A model generated the notes under the pieces. That model was not told the origin of the DNA, did not search any database, and worked only from the letters and a program-made list of their open reading frames with translations. The translations under genes and the position numbers were made by a program. From Mesobacillus boroniphilus (GTDB lineage Bacteria; Bacillota; Bacilli; Bacillales; Cytobacillaceae), in assembly GCF_018424685.1 (NCBI RefSeq), contig NZ_QTKX01000001.1, positions 1,426,001 to 1,490,000 of the forward strand: a stretch of DNA of 64,000 bases. Reading direction: 5' to 3'. This document shows positions 1 through 7,791 of this stretch, one piece after another. Every line of letters begins with the position of its first letter. Position 1 is the first letter of the stretch.

Positions 1-1200
1 GGTTTGCTGATCGTTCCAAGAACGAAACAAGGAGCAAGATTTTATACAGATATCGAAATAGACCAATTGATGAAAATAAAACAAATGCGAGATAAAAATT
101 TAAGCAAAGATATGATACGGGAGCTATTACAGAGACATATGAGTACTGATACGGTTTCCGAACAAACTTCAAATGAAAACAGCCTTACTGTAAAGGAGAA
201 AATGCCGGCCGTTCCCCTGACAGGCAGCCATAATGATTATGATACTTTTATGATGGCAATGGAACAATATAAGCAGTCCCTGCTAGAAGAAGTCAAGGCA
301 GAGATCAGGAACGGCATTAGAAAGGAAGTTCTGGAGGAAGTAAAAAAAGAAATCTCCAAAGGTACTTTAACAACAGTAAAGACACTTTCCGATTCTATCT
401 ATAAAACAGGTGAAAAAACCAATGAACATATTATGGTCCTTTCTGAAACGGTGGCCAGAGGCTCGGAAGAAAGTTCCGAACGTCTCGGAACCATTTCATC
501 AGAGCTTACGAATGTTTCGAAAGGCACTTCCGAAATCAGCACAAGCCTTGCAAAAGTTTCAAAAGGCACGAACGAAATGTTCAGCAAGCTTACCGATCGT
601 GTAACCAAAGCTTCGCAGGGCACCACAGAAAAAATTGCCCAGTTATCTGAAAATATTCAGAGGAGCTCCACAGGAACAACTGATAAAATTACCAAGCTGA
701 CAGAAAGTGTTACAAAGGTTTCAAAAGGTACTTCAGAAAAAATCAATGCACTTTCCGGAAGTATTTCGAATGTCTCAAAAGGTACTTCCGAACGAATTGC
801 ATCGTTGACATCGAGTTTGACTAAAACATCAAAAGGGACGAATGAAAAAATCATAAAACTCGAAAGCACGGTTGATAAACTATCATCCGGTACAAATAAG
901 GAATTATCACTTTTGGCAAAACGTCTGAATGAGACTACCGAAACGGTTTCCGAGGAGTTTAAAATACTTGCGGATTATGTTTCAAATAGCCGTGAGACAA
1001 CAAACCAAGAGCTATCTAATTTAAACCAAGTCATCAGTCAGGAGCGCGATTTTTTTGTCAGCACTCTTCAAAGTGAACGCGAAGAATTACGCAGGGAAAT
1101 CAGGCAGCGTGACGAAATGTTTAAAGATATGGTCGATAGTTTCAGGGAAACGGCAGCTTCGAAACAATCAAAACGCAATTGGTGGAAGGTTTGGAAGTAG
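1..1200 (+). CDS. MerR-type HTH / 18-residue-repeat helical protein with DUF3967-like tail (5' partial)
   Basis: The reading frame is open to base 1, and the first residues (GLLIVPRTKQGARFY) match the second half of a MerR-type winged helix, so the true start lies upstream of the window. Numbering from the TTG at base 4, residues 187-312 form seven consecutive 18-residue units of pattern (K/Q/T/S)GT(S/T/N)(E/D)(K/R)-I-x-x-L-x6-(S/T), with imperfect copies before them. The remainder is predicted helical and coiled. The C-terminus is a charged helix (about 355-385) followed by an aromatic-basic tail containing WWKVW, which resembles DUF3967, a domain I recall being paired with MerR helices in Bacillus plasmid and prophage proteins. 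The likely role is DNA binding plus a long rod, possibly membrane-touching through the tail; this is inference. Confidence 0.7.
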   Translation, partial: GLLIVPRTKQGARFYTDIEIDQLMKIKQMRDKNLSKDMIRELLQRHMSTDTVSEQTSNENSLTVKEKMPAVPLTGSHNDYDTFMMAMEQYKQSLLEEVKAEIRNGIRKEVLEEVKKEISKGTLTTVKTLSDSIYKTGEKTNEHIMVLSETVARGSEESSERLGTISSELTNVSKGTSEISTSLAKVSKGTNEMFSKLTDRVTKASQGTTEKIAQLSENIQRSSTGTTDKITKLTESVTKVSKGTSEKINALSGSISNVSKGTSERIASLTSSLTKTSKGTNEKIIKLESTVDKLSSGTNKELSLLAKRLNETTETVSEEFKILADYVSNSRETTNQELSNLNQVISQERDFFVSTLQSEREELRREIRQRDEMFKDMVDSFRETAASKQSKRNWWKVWK

Positions 1201-1321
1201 TTTTCATAATAACTGACATATAACTTGTAAAGATGTAAATAATATTCACACTTAAGCGGCACCCGTTTTTATAAGTCTCCATAATGCAATGCAAGAATTA
1301 CTCTTGGGAGGGAAATTGGAG

Positions 1322-2218
1322 ATGGTCGGATATATTCGCTGTATAGCAATCGCAGCATTGGTCATTTACTTATTAGGAGCATCATTAGATATTGCTATAG
1401 CGGACATTTCCTCGGATTACGGGCAAGTAAAGGCAATTAATATCTCCCACCGGGGTGCCTCAGGCCATGCGCCTGAACATACATTGCATGCCTATGAACT
1501 TGGCAATGTCATGAAAGGGGATTACATTGAAATCGACCTTCAAATGACGAAGGATGGAGAATTGATTGCTCTGCATGACGAAACCATTGACAGGACAACG
1601 GGTAAAAAGGGACTAGTCAAGAACCTTACTCTGAAGGAATTAAAGAAACTTGATGCAGGCTCATGGTTTAATGAAGCTTTCCCTGAAAAAAAGAGTACCG
1701 AGTATATGGGACTTCAAATCCCTACCCTGCGTGAGGTGCTCGATAGGTTCGGTCCAGATTCGAAATTTTTTATCGAAACAAAATCACCTGAAGTCTATCC
1801 TGGAATGGAAGAAAAGCTGATCAATATACTGAATGAATACAATCTCATCGGTGCCCATCAGACATTTGGAAATGTTATTATTCAATCATTCAGCATTGAA
1901 AGCTTAAGAAAAGTCCATCAAATGGATGAATCCATCCCTCTAGTCCAGCTGTTGTCCTATTATGCTCCAGCGGTCATTACCGATAGTGAAGTAAGCAAAA
2001 TATTAGAATACGCAGTTGGAGTTGGTCTGCATTATACGGCGGTGAGTCCCGGATATATTCAAAAGGTCACAGATTCTGGATTAATGATTTTCCCTTATAC
2101 GGTCAATGAAAAGGACGACATGAAAATGCTTCTGGATTGGGGAGTTACGGGCATGTTTACCAATTATCCTGACCGGTTGGACGAAGTCATACAAAGCAGA
2201 AAGCCTAAAAACTCGTAG
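1322..2218 (+). CDS. glycerophosphodiester phosphodiesterase
   Basis: This is a GDPD-family TIM-barrel enzyme that hydrolyses glycerophosphodiesters to glycerol-3-phosphate and an alcohol. The catalytic HRG appears in ISHRGASGHAPEHT, followed by the metal-binding E-I-D-L and the second catalytic His in LIALHDETIDRTT. The family hallmark FTNYPD lies near the C-terminus. An N-terminal hydrophobic stretch (about residues 6-24) suggests export or membrane anchoring. I chose ATG 1322 because GGGAGG at 1306-1311 sits 10 bases upstream; an in-frame ATG at 1289 has no such site. The gene is about 298 residues, normal for the family, and ends just before a strong hairpin. A second, more distant paralogue lies at 55487-56461. 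Confidence 0.9.
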   Translation: MVGYIRCIAIAALVIYLLGASLDIAIADISSDYGQVKAINISHRGASGHAPEHTLHAYELGNVMKGDYIEIDLQMTKDGELIALHDETIDRTTGKKGLVKNLTLKELKKLDAGSWFNEAFPEKKSTEYMGLQIPTLREVLDRFGPDSKFFIETKSPEVYPGMEEKLINILNEYNLIGAHQTFGNVIIQSFSIESLRKVHQMDESIPLVQLLSYYAPAVITDSEVSKILEYAVGVGLHYTAVSPGYIQKVTDSGLMIFPYTVNEKDDMKMLLDWGVTGMFTNYPDRLDEVIQSRKPKNS

Positions 2219-2226
2219 ACCTTTGA

Positions 2227-2268
2227 AAACTAAAACAAAGCTGCCTATTTGCAGCTTTGTTTTAGTTT
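2227..2268. terminator. bidirectional terminator hairpin
   Basis: A perfect 18-bp inverted repeat (2227-2244 with 2251-2268) has a six-base loop and AT-rich outer arms. It lies between convergent genes and probably ends both. Confidence 0.85.
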
Positions 2269-2300
2269 GGAATCGAAATAGGTTTGTTATGGAGATGCCC

Positions 2301-2921
2301 TCAATAAAGTCTATTTTTATACCCTTCTTCTAATCTTTTCTTTATATCAGCTTCTGTGGCTCCAGGGAGTTTGGAGTGCGCTGCCAATATTTCAGCACCT
2401 GATGGCAAAGTGGAGGAATCTGTCCAGCTTTCAGGATTCCATAAGCGTGATCGCTTCAACGCTTTTCCGCATTGTATATAACATTCCTCTACTTCTACTA
2501 TGATTCCTAGCAGTGGGTTCTTACCGCCGGCTTTCATCCTTTCTAGAAGCTCTGGCTCCTGTGACAAGGTGGCCTTGCCATTCACTCTCAATGTTTCAGG
2601 CATCCCAGGTATAAGAAATAATAGGCCTACCCTTGAATTTGATAAGATATTTTTCAATGAGTCCATTCTCTTGTTACCGGGACGGTCTGGAATTACTATC
2701 CGATTTTTGTCCAGAACTAGTACAAAACCAGGAGCGTCTCCCCTCGGGGAAGCGTCTGTGTACCCTTTTTCGTCAGAGGTAGATAAGACAAGAAATGGTG
2801 ACTGGGCTATGTAGTTAAGGCAATGTTCGTCTACGAAAGAAATAACCTTCCGTTTGGCCAGCTCACTTGGCTCTCCGAACAAGGTCCTTAATTCTTCAAA
2901 GCTATTAATTTCATGAGTCAT
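2301..2921 (-). CDS. pyridoxamine 5'-phosphate oxidase-family FMN protein (MSMEG_1061-like)
   Basis: The 206-residue protein has the split-barrel flavin fold of PPOX-type proteins. A barrel strand gives FLVLSTSDEKGYTDASPRGDAPG, the conserved region where FMN phosphate and substrate bind, followed by IPDRPGNKRMDSLKNIL and VGLLFLIPGMPETLRVNGKA. This arrangement fits the MSMEG_1061 subfamily of FMN-dependent PPOX-type proteins. GGGAG precedes the ATG at suitable spacing. It stands alone, convergent with the upstream phosphodiesterase. The substrate is unknown; enzymes of this type reduce or bind varied heteroaromatic compounds. Confidence 0.85.
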   Translation of the reverse strand: MTHEINSFEELRTLFGEPSELAKRKVISFVDEHCLNYIAQSPFLVLSTSDEKGYTDASPRGDAPGFVLVLDKNRIVIPDRPGNKRMDSLKNILSNSRVGLLFLIPGMPETLRVNGKATLSQEPELLERMKAGGKNPLLGIIVEVEECYIQCGKALKRSRLWNPESWTDSSTLPSGAEILAAHSKLPGATEADIKKRLEEGYKNRLY

Positions 2922-3059
2922 TTGATCATCTCCCAGGGTAGTTTAATTAGTGTTGCTTAGTACATATTTTCAATTGAGCATAACAGTGAAAATAGCCATT
3001 TGACTTATTCTGGCTTTACCGGTCCAACTCTGCCATCATCAGTGAAGGATTTATGACAA

Positions 3060-3408
3060 TTGATGATAGGCGGATATATTGGCATGCTTTTAAAGCCTGA
3101 GAAATTGGAGAAGAAAACATCAACAATCATTCTCGCATTGATAAGTGGATTCTTGCTTGTGATTGGATCTTTGGTGTTAAGTTTCTTTTTATCAGACGCT
3201 TTAAAAATCAATATAGTTACAGGTTTTCTGAGTTTGGCGCCAGGTGGAATCGGACTAGATGGGGATAATAGCCAATGAGGTAAGGGCTGATATATCAATT
3301 GTTTCAGGATTTCAGCTGTTTAGGCTATTCTTCATATATTTTATAGTTCCTCCAGTTTTAAGGTTGTATTTCAAAAGAAAATTAAACAGTAAAGAGGATT
3401 CTCTTTAA
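3060..3408 (+). pseudogene. remnant of AbrB-family (PF05145) membrane protein, C-terminal half, frameshifted
   Basis: Frame 3 (from 3060) gives a family-like stretch, MMIGGYIGMLLKPEKLEKK, then two membrane segments and FLSLAPGGIGLD, the conserved APGG turn of PF05145 proteins. The frame is then lost around 3255-3265. Frame 1 continues the same family, reading ANEVRADISIVSGFQLFR and then FFIYFIVPPVLRLYFKRK, to TAA at 3406-3408. A small deletion between these halves explains the shift. The N-terminal half of a normal AbrB-family protein (about 350 residues) is absent upstream. This family is unrelated to the transition-state regulator AbrB. It is clearly non-functional. Confidence 0.75.
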
Positions 3409-3462
3409 TATTCAGGGGTATATTAACTAACACCTTAAAAATGAATAGATGGAGGACTGAAC

Positions 3463-3828
3463 TTGAACAATTCGTTTAATACTTTGCTAAATAAAGCAAA
3501 AAAATCTTTGAATCAGGCATTTAGTCACGCGAAGGATACCCTTTATTCCATCACAGGGACATCGTCAGCTTCTGTTCAGCAAATAGCTGATTTCGTCAGG
3601 AATCATCCTGATGCAAAAGTTGTAAAAAAAGAATATATAGGGATTACTTTAACATTTTATGAACTCATCCAGGGTGAAATGAGATATTATCTTGAGACCA
3701 ATTACGCAAAAATTTTGCAGCTTGATGTCCATTCCCATAACCACACTGTGGTAGCTTACCGATCATACCGAGATAATTTATCCGTTAATACTCCAGTAAA
3801 GTTTCCAGATTTACAAAATGCAAAATAA
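3463..3828 (+). CDS. hypothetical protein (121 aa)
   Basis: TTG at 3463 is preceded by GGAGG at 3451-3455, a good start. The product is soluble and basic at its N-terminus (NNSFNTLLNKAKKSLNQAF), then predicted alpha plus beta with many aromatic residues (KKEYIGITLTFYELIQGEMRYY). I do not recognise a family and see no signal peptide or membrane helix. It is a single-gene unit between the AbrB remnant and a convergent DUF3231 gene. Confidence 0.6.
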   Translation: MNNSFNTLLNKAKKSLNQAFSHAKDTLYSITGTSSASVQQIADFVRNHPDAKVVKKEYIGITLTFYELIQGEMRYYLETNYAKILQLDVHSHNHTVVAYRSYRDNLSVNTPVKFPDLQNAK

Positions 3829-3930
3829 GCAATGACAGCGCCCCCTATTTAATTATTTACCTGGAACTTTACTTATCCACCATCATGAAAATTATGTGCC
3901 TTGAGCAAAAAAAAAGAGTACATTATACAA

Positions 3931-3970
3931 AAAGAAGGGTGTCTCAAAGTACTTTCGGACACCCTTCTTT
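3931..3970 (-). terminator. terminator of the DUF3231 gene
   Basis: A perfect 13-bp stem (3931-3943 with 3958-3970) with a 14-base loop that itself contains a short palindrome, and A/T-rich flanks on both sides. It lies seven bases past the stop of the reverse-strand gene and may also stop transcription from the forward gene at 3463. Confidence 0.8.
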
Positions 3971-3976
3971 ACTTCC

Positions 3977-4984
3977 TTATTTCAACCCGGACAACTGGTC
4001 CCGGTCGTCAGCCATAGGAGGTTCCTCCAACCATGAGTTTTTGATCATGATATTCGCTCCATCCTCCGCATATAAAGCTATTTCAGGAATCAGTGAAGCA
4101 TATTTCACCCCAATATCCTTCCGCGGGCTTGCTGCCATTGCCGCACCGTAATTTCCTATCCCTGCGGCAATCATTGCTGAAACATGGAATAAAATAAGCT
4201 TATCTGAAAAAACCTGTGTTGTACTATCTGTTATTGCTGAATCCCAAAACATTGGAGCCGGAATGTCATTATTCTTAAGGATATCGCTGAATAAATCGAC
4301 ATGTTTTTGAGCGATTTTCTTCCCTCGCTGCAGGTATCCTTTGACCTCTTTGTCCTGAGCCACTTGTATGAATCCCATGATCAGTGCCTTACCTATTTGA
4401 TTTGTTTGTATATTCAAGAATAAATGTGTGATTTCTACCGAGGTAAGTGCGCGTCTCCTGCTCTTGATTCCTGATAGGAATTTTTGTTTCTCAACAAAGT
4501 CAACCTTATCTGGCACTGAAATAAATGGAGGCCTTATGTAAGTCCCTTGCTCAAGCATTATCTCCCTTGTCAAATCCTGCAGTCCAATCGAAGATTTCAA
4601 AACACTTTTATGCAGGGAAATCACATCAGGCCGGGTTCCAAGACCGATTGCCGCACTATTTGCGGCCATTCCAAGAATCGACATATGTCTTAAATACATC
4701 ATTACGAATGTATCGGAAAAAAGCCGTGGTGCATGAACATTCACATCTTTCTTAGTAAAACCCATTGGGCACGGAAATTCCTCCCCTTCGAAAATTTCCT
4801 TTAAAAGAGAAATGTTTTTTTGTGATGCACCGATAGCAAACTCAACGATTTCTTTTACCTTCTTATCGTCGATGTTGTTCAGAAAATAGCTCAATACACA
4901 AATAGAGACTGTATCATTTATATATTGCGACCACAAACTGGACATTTCTGCCGCAGTCAGCCGGATTTTTGTCTTGTCTTCCAT
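3977..4984 (-). CDS. DUF3231 family protein
   Basis: The protein is an internal duplication of a roughly 165-residue helical unit. Each half begins with LTAAEMSSLW or LTSVEITHLF, continues with a bundle (EIVEFAIGASQKNISLLKEIF; YLQRGKKIAQKHVDLFSDIL), a Pro-rich turn (FPCPMGF; IPAPMFW) and a Gly/Ala-rich helix. This two-copy, ferritin-like bundle is the DUF3231 (PF11553) pattern, often associated with spores in Bacillaceae. I chose the ATG at 4984 rather than the in-frame codon at 5002, because GGGGTG lies just upstream of it. The function is unknown. Confidence 0.85.
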   Translation of the reverse strand: MEDKTKIRLTAAEMSSLWSQYINDTVSICVLSYFLNNIDDKKVKEIVEFAIGASQKNISLLKEIFEGEEFPCPMGFTKKDVNVHAPRLFSDTFVMMYLRHMSILGMAANSAAIGLGTRPDVISLHKSVLKSSIGLQDLTREIMLEQGTYIRPPFISVPDKVDFVEKQKFLSGIKSRRRALTSVEITHLFLNIQTNQIGKALIMGFIQVAQDKEVKGYLQRGKKIAQKHVDLFSDILKNNDIPAPMFWDSAITDSTTQVFSDKLILFHVSAMIAAGIGNYGAAMAASPRKDIGVKYASLIPEIALYAEDGANIMIKNSWLEEPPMADDRDQLSGLK

Positions 4985-5134
4985 CTTAACACCCCAATGC
5001 ACTGATGATATCTTTATCTTTCCTTAACTTGTCGTTATTTATTTCGTACTGCAGCGGAAATCAACTCCCATGATAAAAACAACCTATCTATTTTCCAAAA
5101 AACAGTAAAACAGAAGTATGATTTACATTTAGGA

Positions 5135-5251
5135 GTGAGCAAGCTGAGTGCAATTTCTTTGTTAATTATTTCAGCTGTTGGGATATCAGTGACAGCAAAT
5201 TTAGTAAGATTTTATGTAAGCGCTTTTCTGAATCACGTTGATGGATACTGA
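5135..5251 (+). pseudogene. orphan membrane N-terminal fragment, probably of the following diguanylate cyclase
   Basis: A GTG at 5135 opens a 38-codon frame with a hydrophobic helix (SAISLLIISAVGISVTANL), which then stops at 5249-5251. The following GAF-GGDEF frame overlaps its end in another phase. I read this as the 5' end of a larger membrane-bound cyclase whose middle was deleted. Alternatively it is chance coding. Confidence 0.4.
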
Positions 5252-5846
5252 AAATATCCTTCCTTTGGCAAACCAGGCTGCGATAGCACTCGACCATGCT
5301 AACCTTTACGAGCAAATCGAAGAAATGGCTCTGCGTGATGGTTTGACAGGTCTTCTCAACCAACGGGCATTCCAGACAATTCTTAACGAACACTTCCCGT
5401 CTGAAGAAAATGGGGTCGGCCCCCTTTCGCTAATCATATTTGATATCGATTTCTTTAAAATTTTCAATGATAAAAACGGCCATCTGCTGGGGAATGAAGT
5501 GCTGATGAAGCTGGCAAGAGTCATTGTAAATTCTTTAAGGTCCGGTGATTTTTCCTTTCGGTTTGGCGGAGAAGAATTTGTGATCCTTTTGCCTGGCACG
5601 TATCTGGAGCAGGCTGAAGTCATAGCAGAGACAATTCGATTGAACGTAGAAAAAGAAAGCTTTCCAGGTGAAACAACACAGCCTAACGGCACATTAACTG
5701 TGAGTATCGGAACAGCTTGTACAGATCATTCAGCAATAACCACTAAAAATGAATTGATAGAAGCTGCCGACCAGGCACTTTATAAAGCTAAAAATGCAGG
5801 CAAAAATTCGGTAGTTTCTTTTAAGGAGTTCGTGAACATTGATTGA
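5238..5846 (+). CDS. truncated GAF-GGDEF diguanylate cyclase
   Basis: The first 25 residues (ANQAAIALDHANLYEQIEEM) are only the last helix of a GAF domain. A complete GGDEF domain follows: DGLTGLLNQRAF, the metal-binding DIDFFKIFND, the active-site GGEEF and, five residues before it, the inhibitory-site R-S-G-D. The catalytic domain therefore looks intact for making cyclic di-GMP from two GTP. An in-frame stop at 5229 closes the frame just before TTG 5238/ATG 5241, and no ribosome site precedes either, so the sensory N-terminus is lost and expression is doubtful. The next gene overlaps its end by eight bases. Confidence 0.7.
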   Translation: MMDTENILPLANQAAIALDHANLYEQIEEMALRDGLTGLLNQRAFQTILNEHFPSEENGVGPLSLIIFDIDFFKIFNDKNGHLLGNEVLMKLARVIVNSLRSGDFSFRFGGEEFVILLPGTYLEQAEVIAETIRLNVEKESFPGETTQPNGTLTVSIGTACTDHSAITTKNELIEAADQALYKAKNAGKNSVVSFKEFVNID

Positions 5847-6327
5847 ACTGGCATTTATTCTAGCTTCCCTTTTCTTTTTCATCGCTTCCGCTTTGACAAG
5901 CAGGTCTCTATATAATCTTTCACAAAAGTATTATTCCAAGCGGGTCACTGCACATTATGGTTTTAAGCTATCAGACCTGCATTATTCATATGATCAAATG
6001 ATCTATTTTATCTCAATGCCTACTACTTTGCCGTATATAAAGGATACGTTAAAGGAGGAATTGGTTATTGAACAAGACTATTCATCTTATTTTTTCCCCG
6101 TTTTGAAAGGCACCAAGATATCATTGAAACAAAACAGGGAGAGTATGTATCTTGCATATTTGCCAATTGGCAACTTCCGTCTGCCACATCTCGATAAACT
6201 GCAGCAAGAAGGCACGAATGATGAACAAACGTATTTACGAATAAGCACCGGTAAACTGCTTGATCCTGGCACATTGCAGGAAGTCCGTGAAGAAGTTTAT
6301 AAGCAGCTTCAAGAGGGCCGCTATTAG
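5839..6327 (+). CDS. hypothetical protein with N-terminal membrane helix
   Basis: TTG 5839 overlaps the end of the GGDEF gene and has AAGGAG upstream inside it, so the two are probably translated together. The 162-residue product starts with one membrane helix (ELAFILASLFFFIASALTS) followed by a soluble domain (SLYNLSQKYYSKRVTAHYGF onward). I do not recognise a family. Coupling to a cyclase gene suggests a shared signalling context, but nothing in the sequence proves this. Confidence 0.6.
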   Translation: MIELAFILASLFFFIASALTSRSLYNLSQKYYSKRVTAHYGFKLSDLHYSYDQMIYFISMPTTLPYIKDTLKEELVIEQDYSSYFFPVLKGTKISLKQNRESMYLAYLPIGNFRLPHLDKLQQEGTNDEQTYLRISTGKLLDPGTLQEVREEVYKQLQEGRY

Positions 6328-6331
6328 ATAG

Positions 6332-6362
6332 GAAAGAGCCAGCATTACATGCCGGCTCTTTC
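6332..6362 (+). terminator. rho-independent terminator
   Basis: A GC-containing stem (GAAAGAGCC paired with GGCTCTTTC, one internal wobble) starts five bases after the stop codon. The trailing T tract is short. Confidence 0.65.
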
Positions 6363-6440
6363 ACTTTCCACATCACCGTATATCTCGTCTTCCACCAATT
6401 TTTCTACAGAAGGCTATCAATAAAACAAATTAATTACTCT

Positions 6441-7229
6441 TTACTTCCAGGCTTCCTTAAGAGTTACTCGGAACAATTCATTAAGATCCTCTGTATGATC
6501 GACACTTTTTTGAGTGACAAGGCTCGCGTAACTGCCGAGCTGTTCAATTTCATGTGTTATAAACTCATTAAGTATCTTGTTTTTCTCTGTAAAACAATGT
6601 TCCCCTCTTTGTTTCATCGAAAGCAATTCCCTTACTTCACTCTCTACTTGTCTGTTTTCTAAAATACATACAAGTTCACTGAACCCGACTGGTGGAATTT
6701 GCTGATGTATTTGTAACCATTTTGCCGACAGGATTGACCGGAGGATATATAAATATACCTTTCCCTTCCATTCCTCCTTCTTTTGGAGCTCAATGAAATT
6801 TCTTTTTGCCAGGTTCAGATGATGGTTTATATATGGTTTTTGTGAAATGACTGTCTCTTGCAATAACTTTAATTTTTCGACCAAGCCAGTATGATTGCTA
6901 TACACGTATTTCGAATTAAGCCATTCCAGCAAGGAAGGATTAGACTTCCTGTAAAGCCTGAGAGTTTTGGTAAGCTCCCAGCCGACGACATCCAATTTGG
7001 GATCGACAAAAATTGAAAGCGTATCTTCTTTTGGAATTTCGATAACATCCCTAGACTGATCAATTGATAAATACCAATCTTGTTTGTGTATATAGATGAA
7101 ACGGATATCATAATCACTATCTTTTGCTGCAAATCCCAGTGCCCTGCTCCCGGCGTCACATGCAAAAAGTATTTTTACCTCATATTCTTTTTCAATTTGA
7201 TTTAATACTGTTATGATATGGTCCTCCAT
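6441..7229 (-). CDS. YcgL-type nucleotidyltransferase (PF10127)
   Basis: The N-terminal half is a pol-beta-type nucleotidyltransferase domain. The glycine-serine signature ACDAGSRALGF is followed by the metal-binding pair in DSDYDIRFIYI and a third acidic site near KLDVVGWEL. The C-terminal half is helical. This matches the YcgL/RlaP group, a family proposed to act in RNA repair or end processing; that role is from the literature, not from this sequence. The ATG at 7229 has AAGGGGC about 11 bases upstream and is preferred over the in-frame codon at 7250. It is divergent from csbD. Confidence 0.75.
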   Translation of the reverse strand: MEDHIITVLNQIEKEYEVKILFACDAGSRALGFAAKDSDYDIRFIYIHKQDWYLSIDQSRDVIEIPKEDTLSIFVDPKLDVVGWELTKTLRLYRKSNPSLLEWLNSKYVYSNHTGLVEKLKLLQETVISQKPYINHHLNLAKRNFIELQKKEEWKGKVYLYILRSILSAKWLQIHQQIPPVGFSELVCILENRQVESEVRELLSMKQRGEHCFTEKNKILNEFITHEIEQLGSYASLVTQKSVDHTEDLNELFRVTLKEAWK

Positions 7230-7265
7230 TTCAAGTTTTGCCCCTTTCATTTCTCACACTTAGTA

Positions 7266-7290
7266 GTTTGCCTTCCTTTTTAAAGGGTAT
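7266..7290 (+). promoter_or_regulatory. sigma-B-type promoter of csbD
   Basis: GTTTGC at 7266-7271 and GGGTAT at 7285-7290 are separated by 13 bases. The -10 element matches the sigma-B consensus exactly and the -35 matches four of six. CsbD is a known sigma-B regulon member in B. subtilis. Confidence 0.7.
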
Positions 7291-7324
7291 AAAAGAATAT
7301 ACTCAAATAAAGGAGGCCATAATC

Positions 7325-7519
7325 ATGAATGACAAACAAACAAAAGGTGCATTTGACCAGGTTAAAGGTGAAGCCAAAAAGCAATTTGGAAAACTGACCG
7401 ACAATGAATCTATGGAAGCTGAGGGCCGCCTTGATAAGGGAAAAGGAAAACTGAAAGAAACAGCTGGTGATATGAAAGAAGATGTATCACGTGCTTATAA
7501 CGACTCGTCCAGAGATTAA
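7325..7519 (+). CDS. csbD: CsbD family general stress protein
   Basis: This is a 64-residue, very hydrophilic protein with the CsbD pattern: GAFDQVKGEAKKQFGKLTDN, then an internal echo in GRLDKGKGKLKETAGDMKED. AAGGAGG at 7309-7315 sets the ATG at 7325; a longer in-frame reading from 7238 lacks a ribosome site and would run through the promoter. CsbD-like proteins accumulate under general stress, but their molecular function is unknown. The gene is monocistronic, with its own sigma-B-type promoter and terminator. Confidence 0.9.
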   Translation: MNDKQTKGAFDQVKGEAKKQFGKLTDNESMEAEGRLDKGKGKLKETAGDMKEDVSRAYNDSSRD

Positions 7520-7533
7520 TAAATAGTTTTTAC

Positions 7534-7566
7534 AAAAAGCCTTTGCTGAATCAGCAAAGGCTTTTT
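7534..7566 (+). terminator. csbD terminator
   Basis: A perfect 16-bp stem (7534-7549 with 7551-7566) ends in a T tract, directly after csbD. Confidence 0.85.
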
Positions 7567-7606
7567 AACTTTGTAAGAAAGTATACAATTTTCCCACTAA
7601 GATTAG

Positions 7607-7785
7607 TGTCTAGCTCCAGCGCCTAGCCAGTTTTCATCACTGGAATTGCTTCCTGGAGTATCTTGCGAGAAGCGTTAGCTTTGAGCAGCTCGAGTCGTTT
7701 CGATTCCTGCCAGTGAAGTCAAAGAACGACTTCACTGGCAGGACCTCCAACGCTTGTCGGGGCTGACCAGGGCGCTTCCGCTTTT
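7607..7785. repeat. dispersed Bacillaceae intergenic repeat, full-length copy
   Basis: The element opens with GTCTAGCTCCAGCGCCTAG and closes with CGGGGCTGACCAGGGCGCTT followed by CCGCTTTT. In its middle is a perfect 16-bp inverted repeat (7705-7720 with 7728-7743, seven-base loop). I recognise this as a type of intergenic repeat common in Bacillus-related genomes. Shortened copies occur at 16261-16303 and 35755-35796 in this window. It sits just past the 3' end of pssA. No coding capacity is visible. Confidence 0.7.
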
Positions 7786-7791
7786 CTTATA

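Noticed and set aside
399..869. Reverse-strand frames antisense to the 18-residue repeats (399-626, 657-869)
   Set aside because: They mirror the repetitive forward coding sequence, lack ribosome sites and have no family resemblance.
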